A stretch of 64,000 nt of DNA from Clostridium scatologenes (GTDB lineage Bacteria; Bacillota; Clostridia; Clostridiales; Clostridiaceae): contig NZ_CP009933.1 of the NCBI RefSeq assembly GCF_000968375.1, forward strand, positions 3,720,001 to 3,784,000, read 5' to 3'. A model generated the notes under the pieces. The model saw nothing but the letters and a program-made list of their open reading frames with translations, did not search any database and had not been told where the DNA came from. The translations under genes were made by a program, and so were the position numbers. Positions 34,507 through 44,092 of this stretch are shown one piece after another; the stretch's first letter is position 1; each line of letters begins with the position of its first letter.

Positions 34507-36582
34507 TTACTTATTTGTCCATTTATCTTCGGGATACTCTATTCTCTGATGATATATCCCTGTGAGAACCTTTAAAAAGGATTTCCTTATTTTATTTATA
34601 TCTTTTAGTGTAAGATTACAGTTATCCAATTGGCCCTCATTTAATCTATTTTTTATAATTTTGTTAACCATCTCTTCAATTTTACCCTTAGTTGGTTCAC
34701 TTATGGACCTTACTGCAGCTTCTACTGCATCAGCTAACATTATTATTGCACCTTCCTTTGTTTCAGGCACAGGTCCAGGATATCTAAAATCTTCTTCTTT
34801 AACATCCTCAGGTCTTTCACTTGAATTCTTCATAGTTACATAAAAATATTTTACAAGAGATGTTCCATGATGCTGTTCTATTATATCTGTTACAGCCTTT
34901 GGAATTTTATATTGTTTTGCTAATTCTACACCATCTTTTACATGAGATGTAATTATAAGAGTGCTTAAATTAGGAGTAATTTTATCATGAGGATTATCAT
35001 TTCCTAATTGATTTTCTTTAAAAAAGTAAGGTCTTTTTATCTTTCCTACATCATGATAATAAGATGCAACTCTTGCAAGTACTGGATTCCCGCCCACTTC
35101 CTCTGCAGCTATTTCAGCAAGATTTCCAACTAATATACTATGATGATAACTTCCTGGAGCTTCCATCAACAATCTTTTTAGCAGAGGATGATTAGGATTT
35201 GATATTTCTAATAATTTTATAGTAGTTATAACATCAAAAGTACTTTCAAAAAATGGAAGAAGTCCAATAGTGAGAATACCAGATAATATACTTCCAATAC
35301 ATGCAAGTAACGCTTTTTGAGTTACATCAACCCCGTTATTACTTAATAAAAACCCTACTGAAAAAGTTAAAATTACATTCATTATTGAAATATATATCGA
35401 TGAATATAAAATATCATTTCTTTGCTGCATCTTTTTTAATATTACAGCACCAATAACAACATTTACTAGAGCCAATATAGTTATTTCTGTGTTAAATTCA
35501 ACTGCTCTACTTATAAGTACACAATTTAATACACTTATGGCCAAAGAAACCTTATAATCTACTAAAAGTGTAAAAATCATAGGTATGCAAGCTAAAGGTA
35601 TTAAAAATGGTGAAATTACAGCTAAACTTCTAGCCAAAAGTATAGCTATACAATTTAATATATTTATCATTATAAGCTTATTAGTATCACTATATATGTC
35701 ATTATGGTACTTATAAAGATAAAACCACTGTAAAAACATTATTAGTAAAATTAGTATACTTAAACAAATATATATGTACCATTCAAAATGATAGTTACTA
35801 TTTAAAAGACCTAAATCCTTTAATATTTCTATTTGATATTTAGCAACAGGTTCTCCTTCTTTTACTATTATTTGATCCTTTTTTATCATAACAGGAACAA
35901 CTTTTTTTATTGCATCTTTTTTTAATTCTTCAGTTTTATCTTTATCATAAAAAAAGTTAGGAGTAATTAGCGCATATCCTATACTGTCTGATATATCTTT
36001 TAATGATTTAGGAATTTTTGATCCGTTTATTTTTAATTGAATACTTTCCTGTGCTTTTTTAATATCCTCCTGATTATCCTTTTGACTATTATCACTTATA
36101 TTATTGTTATCATATATATCAGCCATGGTTTTAACTGAAAAATCTTGAACTGTTTTCAAATCATCTTTATTTAACCTTATAAGGGTTAAATAATCATCAT
36201 CTGATAAACTTATCTCCACATTACTTTTTAGCTTTTGAAGTTTATCCTTTTCTTCACCAGTACCATCTTTTATTTGTAATAACTTAGAAAAAAATGAATT
36301 TATCTTATTTATAACTTCAGTTTTTACTTCTGGTTTTTTATTGTATTGTATAGGTACAGAATCAGCAGCTTGCTGTATTCTTGCTGCTGTAGACACCTCA
36401 TCTTTAACCTCTCTCGGTGCTTTTATATCTACTTTAGCAATGTCACCTTCCTTCAAGCTATACTTTTTAGTTACTGTAGATGTTACTAATACAGAAAAAA
36501 TAAATATAAATGTTAAAATAAAAATAATTATTTTATTTGTTTTTTCTTTAGCAAAAAAATTCCTTATGGACAATTCTCCCAT
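34507..36582 (-). CDS. pgpH: 7TM-HD phosphohydrolase PgpH (c-di-AMP phosphodiesterase)
   Basis: About 691 residues: an extracellular 7TMR-HDED domain (60-260), seven membrane helices (265-455), and a cytoplasmic HD domain with YYHDVGKIKRPYF and HHGTSLV. The family hydrolyses c-di-AMP. The ATG at 36582 is preceded by AAGGTGG; the upstream start at 36603 lacks a site. Neighbours yqfD, yqfC, ybeY and the kinase gene fit the usual clostridial cluster, except that phoH, normally next to it, is missing. Confidence 0.93.
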   Translation of the reverse strand: MGELSIRNFFAKEKTNKIIIFILTFIFIFSVLVTSTVTKKYSLKEGDIAKVDIKAPREVKDEVSTAARIQQAADSVPIQYNKKPEVKTEVINKINSFFSKLLQIKDGTGEEKDKLQKLKSNVEISLSDDDYLTLIRLNKDDLKTVQDFSVKTMADIYDNNNISDNSQKDNQEDIKKAQESIQLKINGSKIPKSLKDISDSIGYALITPNFFYDKDKTEELKKDAIKKVVPVMIKKDQIIVKEGEPVAKYQIEILKDLGLLNSNYHFEWYIYICLSILILLIMFLQWFYLYKYHNDIYSDTNKLIMINILNCIAILLARSLAVISPFLIPLACIPMIFTLLVDYKVSLAISVLNCVLISRAVEFNTEITILALVNVVIGAVILKKMQQRNDILYSSIYISIMNVILTFSVGFLLSNNGVDVTQKALLACIGSILSGILTIGLLPFFESTFDVITTIKLLEISNPNHPLLKRLLMEAPGSYHHSILVGNLAEIAAEEVGGNPVLARVASYYHDVGKIKRPYFFKENQLGNDNPHDKITPNLSTLIITSHVKDGVELAKQYKIPKAVTDIIEQHHGTSLVKYFYVTMKNSSERPEDVKEEDFRYPGPVPETKEGAIIMLADAVEAAVRSISEPTKGKIEEMVNKIIKNRLNEGQLDNCNLTLKDINKIRKSFLKVLTGIYHQRIEYPEDKWTNK

Positions 36583-36768
36583 GTTAACCACCTTTTCATT
36601 CATATGTATCCATATTTTATCTAAAGATTACATACTGCATAAATTCAACCAAACCCAGATGAGTAAAATACCTAAATGGTATTTTACCACTTTGTCTTTA
36701 CCCATTCTGAATCAAGCTTTACTTTGTTACCTTTTGCTTAAGTTTATAATCAATTAAGTATAGAACTG

Positions 36769-37911
36769 TTATTGTATAGGTTGTTCTAAAGTCACATTTT
36801 CTTCAGCTACAACTAATACTCTAATTCTATAAGAATCTCCCTGCTCATAATTCTCTATTTTATCTACAATTTTAACAGATTTATCTAAGTTTGCACATAT
36901 CTTTGAATAAAGTTCATCATATGTATCTTTTATTACCTTTTGAGGATCCTTATGAACAGTAGTTTCTTTTACTTCATAATAATTTTCAATATTAACACAT
37001 AATCTTTTATCTTCTATTTTATCATATTTAGTAAATTTATTTGGCGATTTTTTTAAATATAACTTTTTGCCGTTAAATTTTATATATATATCTTGTGATT
37101 TTTTACCTGTACGTTCTCTTTTTAAATTATTAATTTTTACATCCTTAATTTCTTCATAAAAGGTCCTACATATTACATTTCCAACTGCATGAACAGCATA
37201 CGTTGAATTTTCATTTCCTTGTTCTCCCTTTACTACAATTTGTCCTTTTCTAATCATATCTCCTTTTTTGACCACAGGCGTTCCCGCTTTAGTATATACT
37301 CTTATTACTTCACCATCCTTTTTAGCAACTAAGTTGCAAGGTTTGTCATCAGCTACTACATTAGGTGGTGATTGTCTTTCCATTGCAGAAATTTTAAGTT
37401 TTGCTCCATCAATCCTAGCCTTTACCCACATTACATTATCGTTATTTCTCATAAGATTTTCTTCTACTTCGTAAACATTTATATTTTTCTTATTAATTCC
37501 AGGCCTTATGCCATAAGATTTAAGCTGCTGCCTTATTTCATAAGGTGTCAAATTATGATCTACATTTATTTCTATGCTCCATATAAATGTAGATAAATAA
37601 TAGATTATGCCTACAAACAATATTATACCAATTACAAAAGTAATTCTTCTTTTTATTTTGATTAGAAAAAATGCAAACCCTCTTCTTTCAACTATCTTTA
37701 CTTTAGTTTTTGTTCTTTTAGCTATATCCTTAAGCTTAATATAATCTTTTAAACTTATATCTATATTCAGGGTAGTAATGTCTTTTTTTATAACGTTTCT
37801 TACACTAATTCCATTTTGCCATAAAAGATTGATAAATTTTTCAGGTATAAGAGATCGAGCTTCTATAGTTATTATACCACTTTTATATTTTTGGAAATTA
37901 AACTTACTCAT
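36769..37911 (-). CDS. yqfD: Sporulation protein YqfD
   Basis: About 380 residues with one membrane helix near 90-110 and a large domain outside. Known family member needed in mother cell and forespore stages after engulfment; exact function is unclear. Overlaps the end of yqfC. The start at 37911 matches family N-termini; 37920 is also open. Confidence 0.9.
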   Translation of the reverse strand: MSKFNFQKYKSGIITIEARSLIPEKFINLLWQNGISVRNVIKKDITTLNIDISLKDYIKLKDIAKRTKTKVKIVERRGFAFFLIKIKRRITFVIGIILFVGIIYYLSTFIWSIEINVDHNLTPYEIRQQLKSYGIRPGINKKNINVYEVEENLMRNNDNVMWVKARIDGAKLKISAMERQSPPNVVADDKPCNLVAKKDGEVIRVYTKAGTPVVKKGDMIRKGQIVVKGEQGNENSTYAVHAVGNVICRTFYEEIKDVKINNLKRERTGKKSQDIYIKFNGKKLYLKKSPNKFTKYDKIEDKRLCVNIENYYEVKETTVHKDPQKVIKDTYDELYSKICANLDKSVKIVDKIENYEQGDSYRIRVLVVAEENVTLEQPIQ

Positions 37912-38188
37912 TTGCCTCATAAATTATGGATTTAAATTTCCCACCTACTGTTATGGTACTTCCTCCCATAAACAGTATTTCAAAATTAACTCCATTTATA
38001 GATATCAATCCTATACCTGAATTTATCTTTACTTCATTTTCATTAAACACTACTATCCCTTTATGATTCTCTATTATTATTTCATTATGTCCTGTCACTG
38101 TAATTTTAGGTACATTTAAAATTATGTCTCTAGGTAAATCTAGCTTGTCTGCAATGTCTTGTTTTGCTCTATTGAACTTTTTCTTCAC
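37904..38188 (-). CDS. yqfC: Sporulation protein YqfC
   Basis: 94-residue beta-rich protein (VPKITVTGHNEIIIENHKG…), a family found next to yqfD in spore formers. GTG start at 38188 with AGAGGTG upstream. Overlaps yqfD by 8 bases, a coupled pair. Confidence 0.9.
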   Translation of the reverse strand: MKKKFNRAKQDIADKLDLPRDIILNVPKITVTGHNEIIIENHKGIVVFNENEVKINSGIGLISINGVNFEILFMGGSTITVGGKFKSIIYEANE

Positions 38189-38254
38189 CTTATCACCTCT
38201 AAAAATACTTCCATACTAATTTATGAAGAAGAATTTTAATAAATGACAAAATAA

Positions 38255-38281
38255 AAAAGGTTGAGAATATCTCAACCTTTT
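38255..38281 (-). terminator. Terminator after yqeY
   Basis: AAAAGGTTGAG / CTCAACCTTTT, five-base loop, followed by a T run (TTTTTTATTTT) on the minus strand. The stem overlaps the yqeY stop. Confidence 0.85.
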
Positions 38282-38726
38282 ATTTATTTAAATATTGCTT
38301 TACAATTTGACTTACAAGTTTACCGTCTGCTCTACCTTTTGTTTTAGGCATGATCAAAGCCATAACTTTGCCCATATCCTTAATGCTACCTGCACCTACT
38401 TCATCAACTGCTTGACGAACAATTTCGGAAATCTCCTCTTCGCTTAACTGCTGAGGAAGGTAACCTAACAAGATTTCTATTTCCTCATTTGCCTTATCAA
38501 CTAAATCCTGCCTATTTCCTTTTTGAAATTCTAATATAGCTTCACGTCTTTGTTTAACTTCTTTTGCCAAGACTTCAATAACCTGCTCATCACTAAGCTT
38601 ATTACCATCTGTCTTTTCAACTTGTAAAACAGCCGCTCTCGCCATACTTATTGTTTCAGCCTTAGACTTTTCTTTTGCTTTTAAGGCTTGCTTCCAATCT
38701 TCTTGTAGTCTTTCTTTAAGAGACAT
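38280..38726 (-). CDS. yqeY: GatB/YqeY-domain protein
   Basis: 148-residue YqeY family protein, related to the tail domain of GatB, a tRNA-dependent amidotransferase. KTDGNKLSDEQVI and GYLPQQLSEEEI are family segments. Start ATG at 38726 with GAAGGT upstream; a TTG at 38747 is less plausible. It follows rpsU closely, forming a common rpsU-yqeY pair. Confidence 0.9.
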   Translation of the reverse strand: MSLKERLQEDWKQALKAKEKSKAETISMARAAVLQVEKTDGNKLSDEQVIEVLAKEVKQRREAILEFQKGNRQDLVDKANEEIEILLGYLPQQLSEEEISEIVRQAVDEVGAGSIKDMGKVMALIMPKTKGRADGKLVSQIVKQYLNK

Positions 38727-38753
38727 TAACTTAGTACCTTCTTTCAAAGAATT

Positions 38754-38930
38754 CTATTTAAACTTTCTCTTTCTTGCAGCTTCAGATTTCTTTTTTCTCT
38801 TTACGCTTGGTTTTTCATAATGTTCTCTTTTTCTAACTTCTGAAAGAACACCAGCTCTAGCACATTTTCTCTTAAATCTTCTCAATGCACTTTCTATAGT
38901 TTCATTTTCTCCAACTTTTATTTCTGACAT
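38754..38930 (-). CDS. rpsU: 30S ribosomal protein S21
   Basis: 58 residues: MSEIKVGENETIESALRRF, then KCARAGVLSEVRKREHYEKP and a basic tail (RKKKSEAARKRKFK), a clear S21. Strong GGAGGGAGGG ribosome site. Minus-strand start 38930, stop 38754. Confidence 0.97.
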   Translation of the reverse strand: MSEIKVGENETIESALRRFKRKCARAGVLSEVRKREHYEKPSVKRKKKSEAARKRKFK

Positions 38931-39055
38931 ATTTTATCCCTCCCTCCGCTAGCTCAATCTAATTTAAAAAAATTAAACACAGCCAATGTAGGTTACATAG
39001 CACATTGTTTATTATACAACATAGATTTACAAGCTGTCAACAATTTCATTGAGAT

Positions 39056-39400
39056 TTAACCTGGAGGCCACTGAAGGTTTCTTCCTCCTAATACATGAAA
39101 ATGAATATGTGGTACTGACTGTCCTCCATCTTCTCCACAATTACTAACAATTCTGTATCCTGTCTTATCTATACCTAACTTTTTAACTATTTCTTTTAAC
39201 ACAACAAACACATGAGCTACTATTTTTGAATCTTCATCTGTTAACTCATTTAAACTGCTTATATGCTTTTTAGGTATTATTAATATGTGGGCTGGTGCAC
39301 CAGGACTTATATCTTTAAAGCTTAGCACTATGTCATCTTCATAAACCTTTTCACAAGGTATTTCACCTTTTATTATTTTACAAAAAATGCAATCTTCCAT
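39056..39400 (-). CDS. HIT-family protein (HinT-like)
   Basis: 114-residue nucleotide-binding hydrolase with the HIT motif HIHFH. Starts CIFCKIIKGEIPC with a CxxC pair typical of the HinT class. Hydrolyses adenosine phosphoramidates in studied relatives. AAAGGAGG precedes the ATG. Confidence 0.94.
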   Translation of the reverse strand: MEDCIFCKIIKGEIPCEKVYEDDIVLSFKDISPGAPAHILIIPKKHISSLNELTDEDSKIVAHVFVVLKEIVKKLGIDKTGYRIVSNCGEDGGQSVPHIHFHVLGGRNLQWPPG

Positions 39401-39575
39401 GATTTCACCTCCTTTAAAGTTATCCGACTATTATTAAATATAAAATTTATATAACTGTAAACTTCATAATATAAAATTAAGTTTTACTTGATAATATTCA
39501 ATATTTAATAAAAATATCCTTCTAAAAATAAATTTTTCTTTTCAAATTTATTGTATAATCTATAATAAATTAAAT

Positions 39576-40886
39576 TTAATAATCATTTAGTAAATTTCCT
39601 TCTAGCGCTCCATTTTTAGTTTGTACAATTTCAGTATTTTTAATACTTCCTGATATATCTTTTTGAGACTTTGATATAACTTTTATATAATTAGGAGTAT
39701 ATCCTTCATACAAATCTTTTGAGTTATTACATTTTTGTTCGTATAAAACTTTCATATTCTTTCCCAAAAACTTTTTCATAAATTCTTCTTCCATGATCTT
39801 ATCTAGATCTATAAGTTTTCTACTTCTCTCATCTTTAATATTACCATCTACTGAATTTTTCATCTCAGCAGCTTTTGTCCCTTTTCTAGGACTATATTTA
39901 AATACATGAATTTTTGACAATTTTATTCTTTTCAAAAATTCATAAGTAGTATTAAATTCTTCTTCCGTTTCCCCAGGGAATCCAACAATAATATCTGTAG
40001 TTATTGATACATCATTAATATTAGCTCTTAAATCTTCTACAATTTTTTCATACTCCCTAGCAGTATATCTTCTATTCATTCTTTTTAAAGTTTCATTACA
40101 TCCACTTTGAAGTGATAGATGAAAATGTGGGCATAACTTTTTAAGAACACTTATTCTTTCTATTACACCTTCTGTAAAGAATTGTGGGTCTATTGAACCT
40201 ATTCTTACTCTTTCGATACCAGGAATTTCATCTATCTGTTCCAATACAGAAAGTAAGCTGCACTCCTCTTCTAAATCAACTCCATAAGAAGCAGTATGTA
40301 TTCCTGATAAAATTATTTCTTTAAATCCATGTGCTGCAAGTTCTTTAACTTCACTTATAACTTTTTCTGGTGGCTTACTGCACACAGCCCCTCTTGCAAA
40401 AGGAATTAAACAATATGAACAGAATCTATTACAACCATCTTGTATTTTTAGAAATGCTCTAGTTTTATCTTGATAACTTTCTATATTCAATTCTTCAAAA
40501 GCATTGTTTTTCATTACTTCTTTGACTTCTACTACTTGTTTTCTTTCTTCTCTTACTCTATTTACCCAATAAACTATTTCACCCTTATTTCTAGTTCCAA
40601 GTACAACATCTACTCCATCAATTTGAGATACTTCTTCTGATGCAATTTGTGAATAACATCCTACAACTGCTATGACAGCATCTTCATTTTCTCTTCTGGC
40701 TCTATGTATCATCTGTCTAGATTTTTTATCTCCCATATTAGTCACTGTACATGTATTTATAACATAAACATCTGCATATTCTTCAAAAGGTACTACTTCA
40801 TAGCCATCTTTTATAAATTTTTCTACCATAGCTTCTGTTTCATATTTATTAACCCTACAACCTAAAGTAGCAAAAGCAACTTTCAT
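39576..40886 (-). CDS. mtaB: tRNA t6A37 methylthiotransferase MtaB
   Basis: 436-residue radical-SAM enzyme that adds a methylthio group to t6A at position 37. The N-terminal UPF0004 domain (CRVNKYETEAM), radical SAM CxxxCxxC in NRFCSYCLIP, and a C-terminal TRAM domain are visible. Start at 40886 follows AGGAGG; upstream start 40922 has none. Confidence 0.95.
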   Translation of the reverse strand: MKVAFATLGCRVNKYETEAMVEKFIKDGYEVVPFEEYADVYVINTCTVTNMGDKKSRQMIHRARRENEDAVIAVVGCYSQIASEEVSQIDGVDVVLGTRNKGEIVYWVNRVREERKQVVEVKEVMKNNAFEELNIESYQDKTRAFLKIQDGCNRFCSYCLIPFARGAVCSKPPEKVISEVKELAAHGFKEIILSGIHTASYGVDLEEECSLLSVLEQIDEIPGIERVRIGSIDPQFFTEGVIERISVLKKLCPHFHLSLQSGCNETLKRMNRRYTAREYEKIVEDLRANINDVSITTDIIVGFPGETEEEFNTTYEFLKRIKLSKIHVFKYSPRKGTKAAEMKNSVDGNIKDERSRKLIDLDKIMEEEFMKKFLGKNMKVLYEQKCNNSKDLYEGYTPNYIKVISKSQKDISGSIKNTEIVQTKNGALEGNLLNDY

Positions 40887-40977
40887 TAAAATATTCCTCC
40901 TTTTAGTCAGAACACTGAGCAATCAAGATTACTCGCTCACGCTCTCGCTAATTGCTCGTTAAAACCCATTTAGGATT
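40887..40977. other. GC-richer hairpin between mtaB and rsmE
   Basis: GAGCAAT / ATTGCTC, 7-base arms around a loop containing CTCGCTCACGCTCTCGCTA. The composition stands out in this AT-rich window. No obvious function. Confidence 0.4.
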
Positions 40978-41727
40978 TTAAAACCCTCCTAAATCTCCTA
41001 ATTCATACATAAGCAAAGACATACATACAAAACCAGCAGTTTCTGTTCTAAGTATTCTAGGTCCTAATGTAACTATATGAGCATTTAGTTTCTCTAAAGC
41101 TTCTATTTCTGATTCTTCAAATCCACCTTCTGGTCCTATTATTATTCCTATTTTCTTTATACTGTCTTTATCTATATTATTTACAACTTTCTTTATTCCA
41201 TAACCTTCTGCATTTTCATAAGGAACTACAATTAAATCCATTTGTTTCAATATTTCTAAGAGACTCTGAAACTCTATTGGTGTATTAATCTTGGGTACTA
41301 AACTTCTCTTACTCTGTTTGCAAGCTTCTAAAGCAATTCTACACCATCTATCTATTTTCTTGAATTCACCTAGTTCATTTTTAACCACAACTCTTTCCGT
41401 AACTATAGGCGTTACTTCTTTCACACCTAATTCTGTAGTTTTTTGAACTATCAAGTCCATCTTAGCAGATTTTGGCAAACCTTGGAATAAATAAACCTCT
41501 ATATTACTTTCATTGTTAAGTGGAAGCTTCTTTATAAATTTTACAATAACCTGTTTCTTATTTATTTCTTGTATTTCTCCTAAGAATTCTTCACCCTCAC
41601 AATTATTTATGTTAACTTTATCTCCAACTTGGAGTCTTAAAACTTTATATATGTGTTTTACATCATCACCACTGATAATAGCAGCATTATCATTTATGTC
41701 GTTTTTATTAACAAAGAACTTATGCAT
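40978..41727 (-). CDS. rsmE: 16S rRNA m3U1498 methyltransferase RsmE
   Basis: 249 residues. SPOUT-type methylase, with the trefoil-knot motif IIGPEGGFEESE, then LGPRILRTETAG near the C-terminus. It follows prmA by 35 bases. Confidence 0.95.
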   Translation of the reverse strand: MHKFFVNKNDINDNAAIISGDDVKHIYKVLRLQVGDKVNINNCEGEEFLGEIQEINKKQVIVKFIKKLPLNNESNIEVYLFQGLPKSAKMDLIVQKTTELGVKEVTPIVTERVVVKNELGEFKKIDRWCRIALEACKQSKRSLVPKINTPIEFQSLLEILKQMDLIVVPYENAEGYGIKKVVNNIDKDSIKKIGIIIGPEGGFEESEIEALEKLNAHIVTLGPRILRTETAGFVCMSLLMYELGDLGGF

Positions 41728-41762
41728 AATACACCACCTTTTAAAATTACATCAAAAATCTA

Positions 41763-42698
41763 CTAAAGTTTTGCAACTATACATACCCATTCCCCATCAA
41801 CATTTACTTCTTCTATACTGAATCCTGAACTTTCTAATTTATTTACAACATCATCTTTTCTATCTAGTATTATGCCAGAACATATAAATCTTCCACCTGG
41901 AACTATAAAGTCCTTTACTCCATCTGTTAAGAATATTATTACATCAGCAATAATATTAGCTACAACTATATCAGCTTTTCCTTGAACTACTTCCATAAGA
42001 TTTCCGTGAAGTATTTTTATATTATCAACGTCATTATATTTAACATTTTCTGATGCAGATTTTACTGCTACAGGGTCTAAATCTACACCTATAACCTCTT
42101 TTGCTTTAAGCTTTGCAGCAGTTATAGCAAGTATACCTGATCCTGTTCCTATATCAAATATTTCAGATTCAGGTTTTACATATTTCTCTAGTGCCTTTAT
42201 ACACATTCTTGTAGTTTCATGTGTACCTGTCCCAAAAGCCATTCCTGGGTCAAGCTCTACAACTAATTCATCATCCTTTTTAGAATACTCTTCCCATATA
42301 GGTTTTACTACCACCCTGTTTCCTACTTTTGTTGGTTTATAATACTTTTTCCAATTATTTTCCCAATCTTCCTCATTTACTTTGCATACTGTAATCAAAC
42401 CTTTGCCCTTATCTATGCCAAACTTCTCTAGGTCATTAATGCTGTCTTTTATGTATCTTAAGTATCCATCAAGTTTTTCATTTTGTTTGTAATAGCCTTT
42501 AATTATTGCTCCTTCTTTAACGTTTAATAATGATTCATCAAAGTAATCCCAATCTCCTGGATGCTTCTTCTTAAATTCTATATCTTCAGGATCTTCTATC
42601 GAAACTCCTTTAACTTCAGTGTTATATAATATACCTGTCACAGCCTCTACTGCTTCACTACTAGTAACTATTGATACTTCTATCCATTCCTTATCCAT
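41763..42698 (-). CDS. prmA: Ribosomal protein L11 methyltransferase PrmA
   Basis: About 311 residues. SAM motif FDIGTGSGILAI and LDPGMAFGTGTHETT, both strong PrmA marks; VVANI is the NPPY-like segment. The ATG at 42698 has GGAGG upstream; TTG at 42704 overlaps it. Downstream of dnaJ. Confidence 0.95.
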   Translation of the reverse strand: MDKEWIEVSIVTSSEAVEAVTGILYNTEVKGVSIEDPEDIEFKKKHPGDWDYFDESLLNVKEGAIIKGYYKQNEKLDGYLRYIKDSINDLEKFGIDKGKGLITVCKVNEEDWENNWKKYYKPTKVGNRVVVKPIWEEYSKKDDELVVELDPGMAFGTGTHETTRMCIKALEKYVKPESEIFDIGTGSGILAITAAKLKAKEVIGVDLDPVAVKSASENVKYNDVDNIKILHGNLMEVVQGKADIVVANIIADVIIFLTDGVKDFIVPGGRFICSGIILDRKDDVVNKLESSGFSIEEVNVDGEWVCIVAKL

Positions 42699-42769
42699 AA
42701 ACAACCTCCACAGAATTAATTAATCTTTTTATCACATTTACTTTATAATTATAGACTTAATATGTCAAT

Positions 42770-42811
42770 AAAAAACTTTGTTTCCCAAAATTTTGAGAAA
42801 CAAAGTTTTTT
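42770..42811 (-). terminator. Terminator after dnaJ
   Basis: AAAACTTTGTTTC / GAAACAAAGTTTT with a loop of about ten bases, plus a T run on the minus strand. It would separate the heat-shock operon from prmA. Confidence 0.85.
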
Positions 42812-43953
42812 TATTTTAAATTATCTTTTAGCTTGTCAATAAAAGATTTTTTATTGTGTTTTCCTTCTGCCATTTCACCACTTGCTTCAGCATACATATA
42901 AAGAGCTTCTTTCTGTTTCTGGTTTAAGTTCTTAGGAATATCTACTACCACATTAACATATTGATCTCCTCTGCCATGTGAGTTAACCCTAGGTACTCCT
43001 TTGCCTTTTAATCTAAACACAGTTCCAGGCTGAGTTCCTGCTGGAACATCATATTTAACATCTCCATCTATAGTTGGCACTGTTAATTCTACTCCTAAAA
43101 CAGCTTTTACAAAACTTATATGAGTATCTATATAAATATCAAAGCCTTTCCTCTTAAATTTATCACTAGGCATTACTCTTATATTTACATACAAATCTCC
43201 TGCTGGGCCACCATTATTTCCATGCTCGCCCTGACCCCTTATAGGCATTACATTTCCAGTGTCTACACCTGCTGGTACATTTATTTTTATTTTTCTTTGT
43301 TTTCTTACTTTTCCTTTTCCCTTACATTCTGGACAAGGATCCGTTATTATTTTTCCTTTACCACCGCACTTATCACAAGTACTCATACTTACAAAGCTTC
43401 CTAATGGAGTATTCCTTTGAACTCTCATTTGACCAGTCCCACCACATTTATCACAAGTATGTGCACTTGTTCCTGCCTTAGCTCCTGTTCCATTACATTT
43501 TTCACAATTTTCGCTTCTTGTTATGTTTACCTGCTTTTCAGCTCCAAAAACAGCTTCTTCAAAAGTCAAATTCAAGTTATATTCAAGGTCAGCTCCCTTT
43601 TGAGGACCATTTCTCCTTTTTCCATTTCCACCAAATCCTCCACCAAAGAATGAATCAAATATATCTCCGAAGCCTCCCATATCTGAGAAATCAAATCCTC
43701 CAAAACCGCCTTCAAATCCACCAGCACCATTAAAATCAGTAGTTCCATACTGATCATATTGAGCTTTTTTCTGTGGATCTGAAAGTACCTGATAAGCTTC
43801 ATTTAATTCTTTAAACTTTTCTTCTGCTTCCTTATCACCAGGATTTCTATCTGGATGGTATTTTAATGCTGATTTTCTAAACGCCTTTTTTATTTCATCT
43901 TCACTTGCACCTTTTTCAAGTCCAAGCACTTCATAATAGTCCTTTTTCGCCAT
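42811..43953 (-). CDS. dnaJ: Chaperone DnaJ (Hsp40)
   Basis: About 380 residues. J domain with the HPD motif (KYHPDRNPGD), Gly/Phe-rich linker (GGFGGFDFSDMGG), a four-repeat CxxCxGxG zinc domain, and two C-terminal substrate-binding domains. The start at 43953 (MAKKDYYEVLG) is chosen by homology; open in-frame GTG at 43968 is less likely. Last gene of the hrcA-grpE-dnaK-dnaJ operon. Confidence 0.96.
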   Translation of the reverse strand: MAKKDYYEVLGLEKGASEDEIKKAFRKSALKYHPDRNPGDKEAEEKFKELNEAYQVLSDPQKKAQYDQYGTTDFNGAGGFEGGFGGFDFSDMGGFGDIFDSFFGGGFGGNGKRRNGPQKGADLEYNLNLTFEEAVFGAEKQVNITRSENCEKCNGTGAKAGTSAHTCDKCGGTGQMRVQRNTPLGSFVSMSTCDKCGGKGKIITDPCPECKGKGKVRKQRKIKINVPAGVDTGNVMPIRGQGEHGNNGGPAGDLYVNIRVMPSDKFKRKGFDIYIDTHISFVKAVLGVELTVPTIDGDVKYDVPAGTQPGTVFRLKGKGVPRVNSHGRGDQYVNVVVDIPKNLNQKQKEALYMYAEASGEMAEGKHNKKSFIDKLKDNLK

Positions 43954-44010
43954 CCCTGTTTTCACCACCTAATATAAATATTAAAATTTTATAATTATTT
44001 TTCTTACTCA

Positions 44011-44043
44011 AATTAAGGGAAGAGTATAACCCCTCCCTTAATT
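44011..44043 (-). other. Hairpin between dnaK and dnaJ
   Basis: AATTAAGGGA / TCCCTTAATT with a 13-base loop. It lacks a T run, so it may moderate read-through from dnaK into dnaJ or stabilise the processed dnaK message. Confidence 0.5.
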
Positions 44044-44092
44044 ATCACAATTATATATTATACACTATATATGTCTAATTAGTGAATATTTT

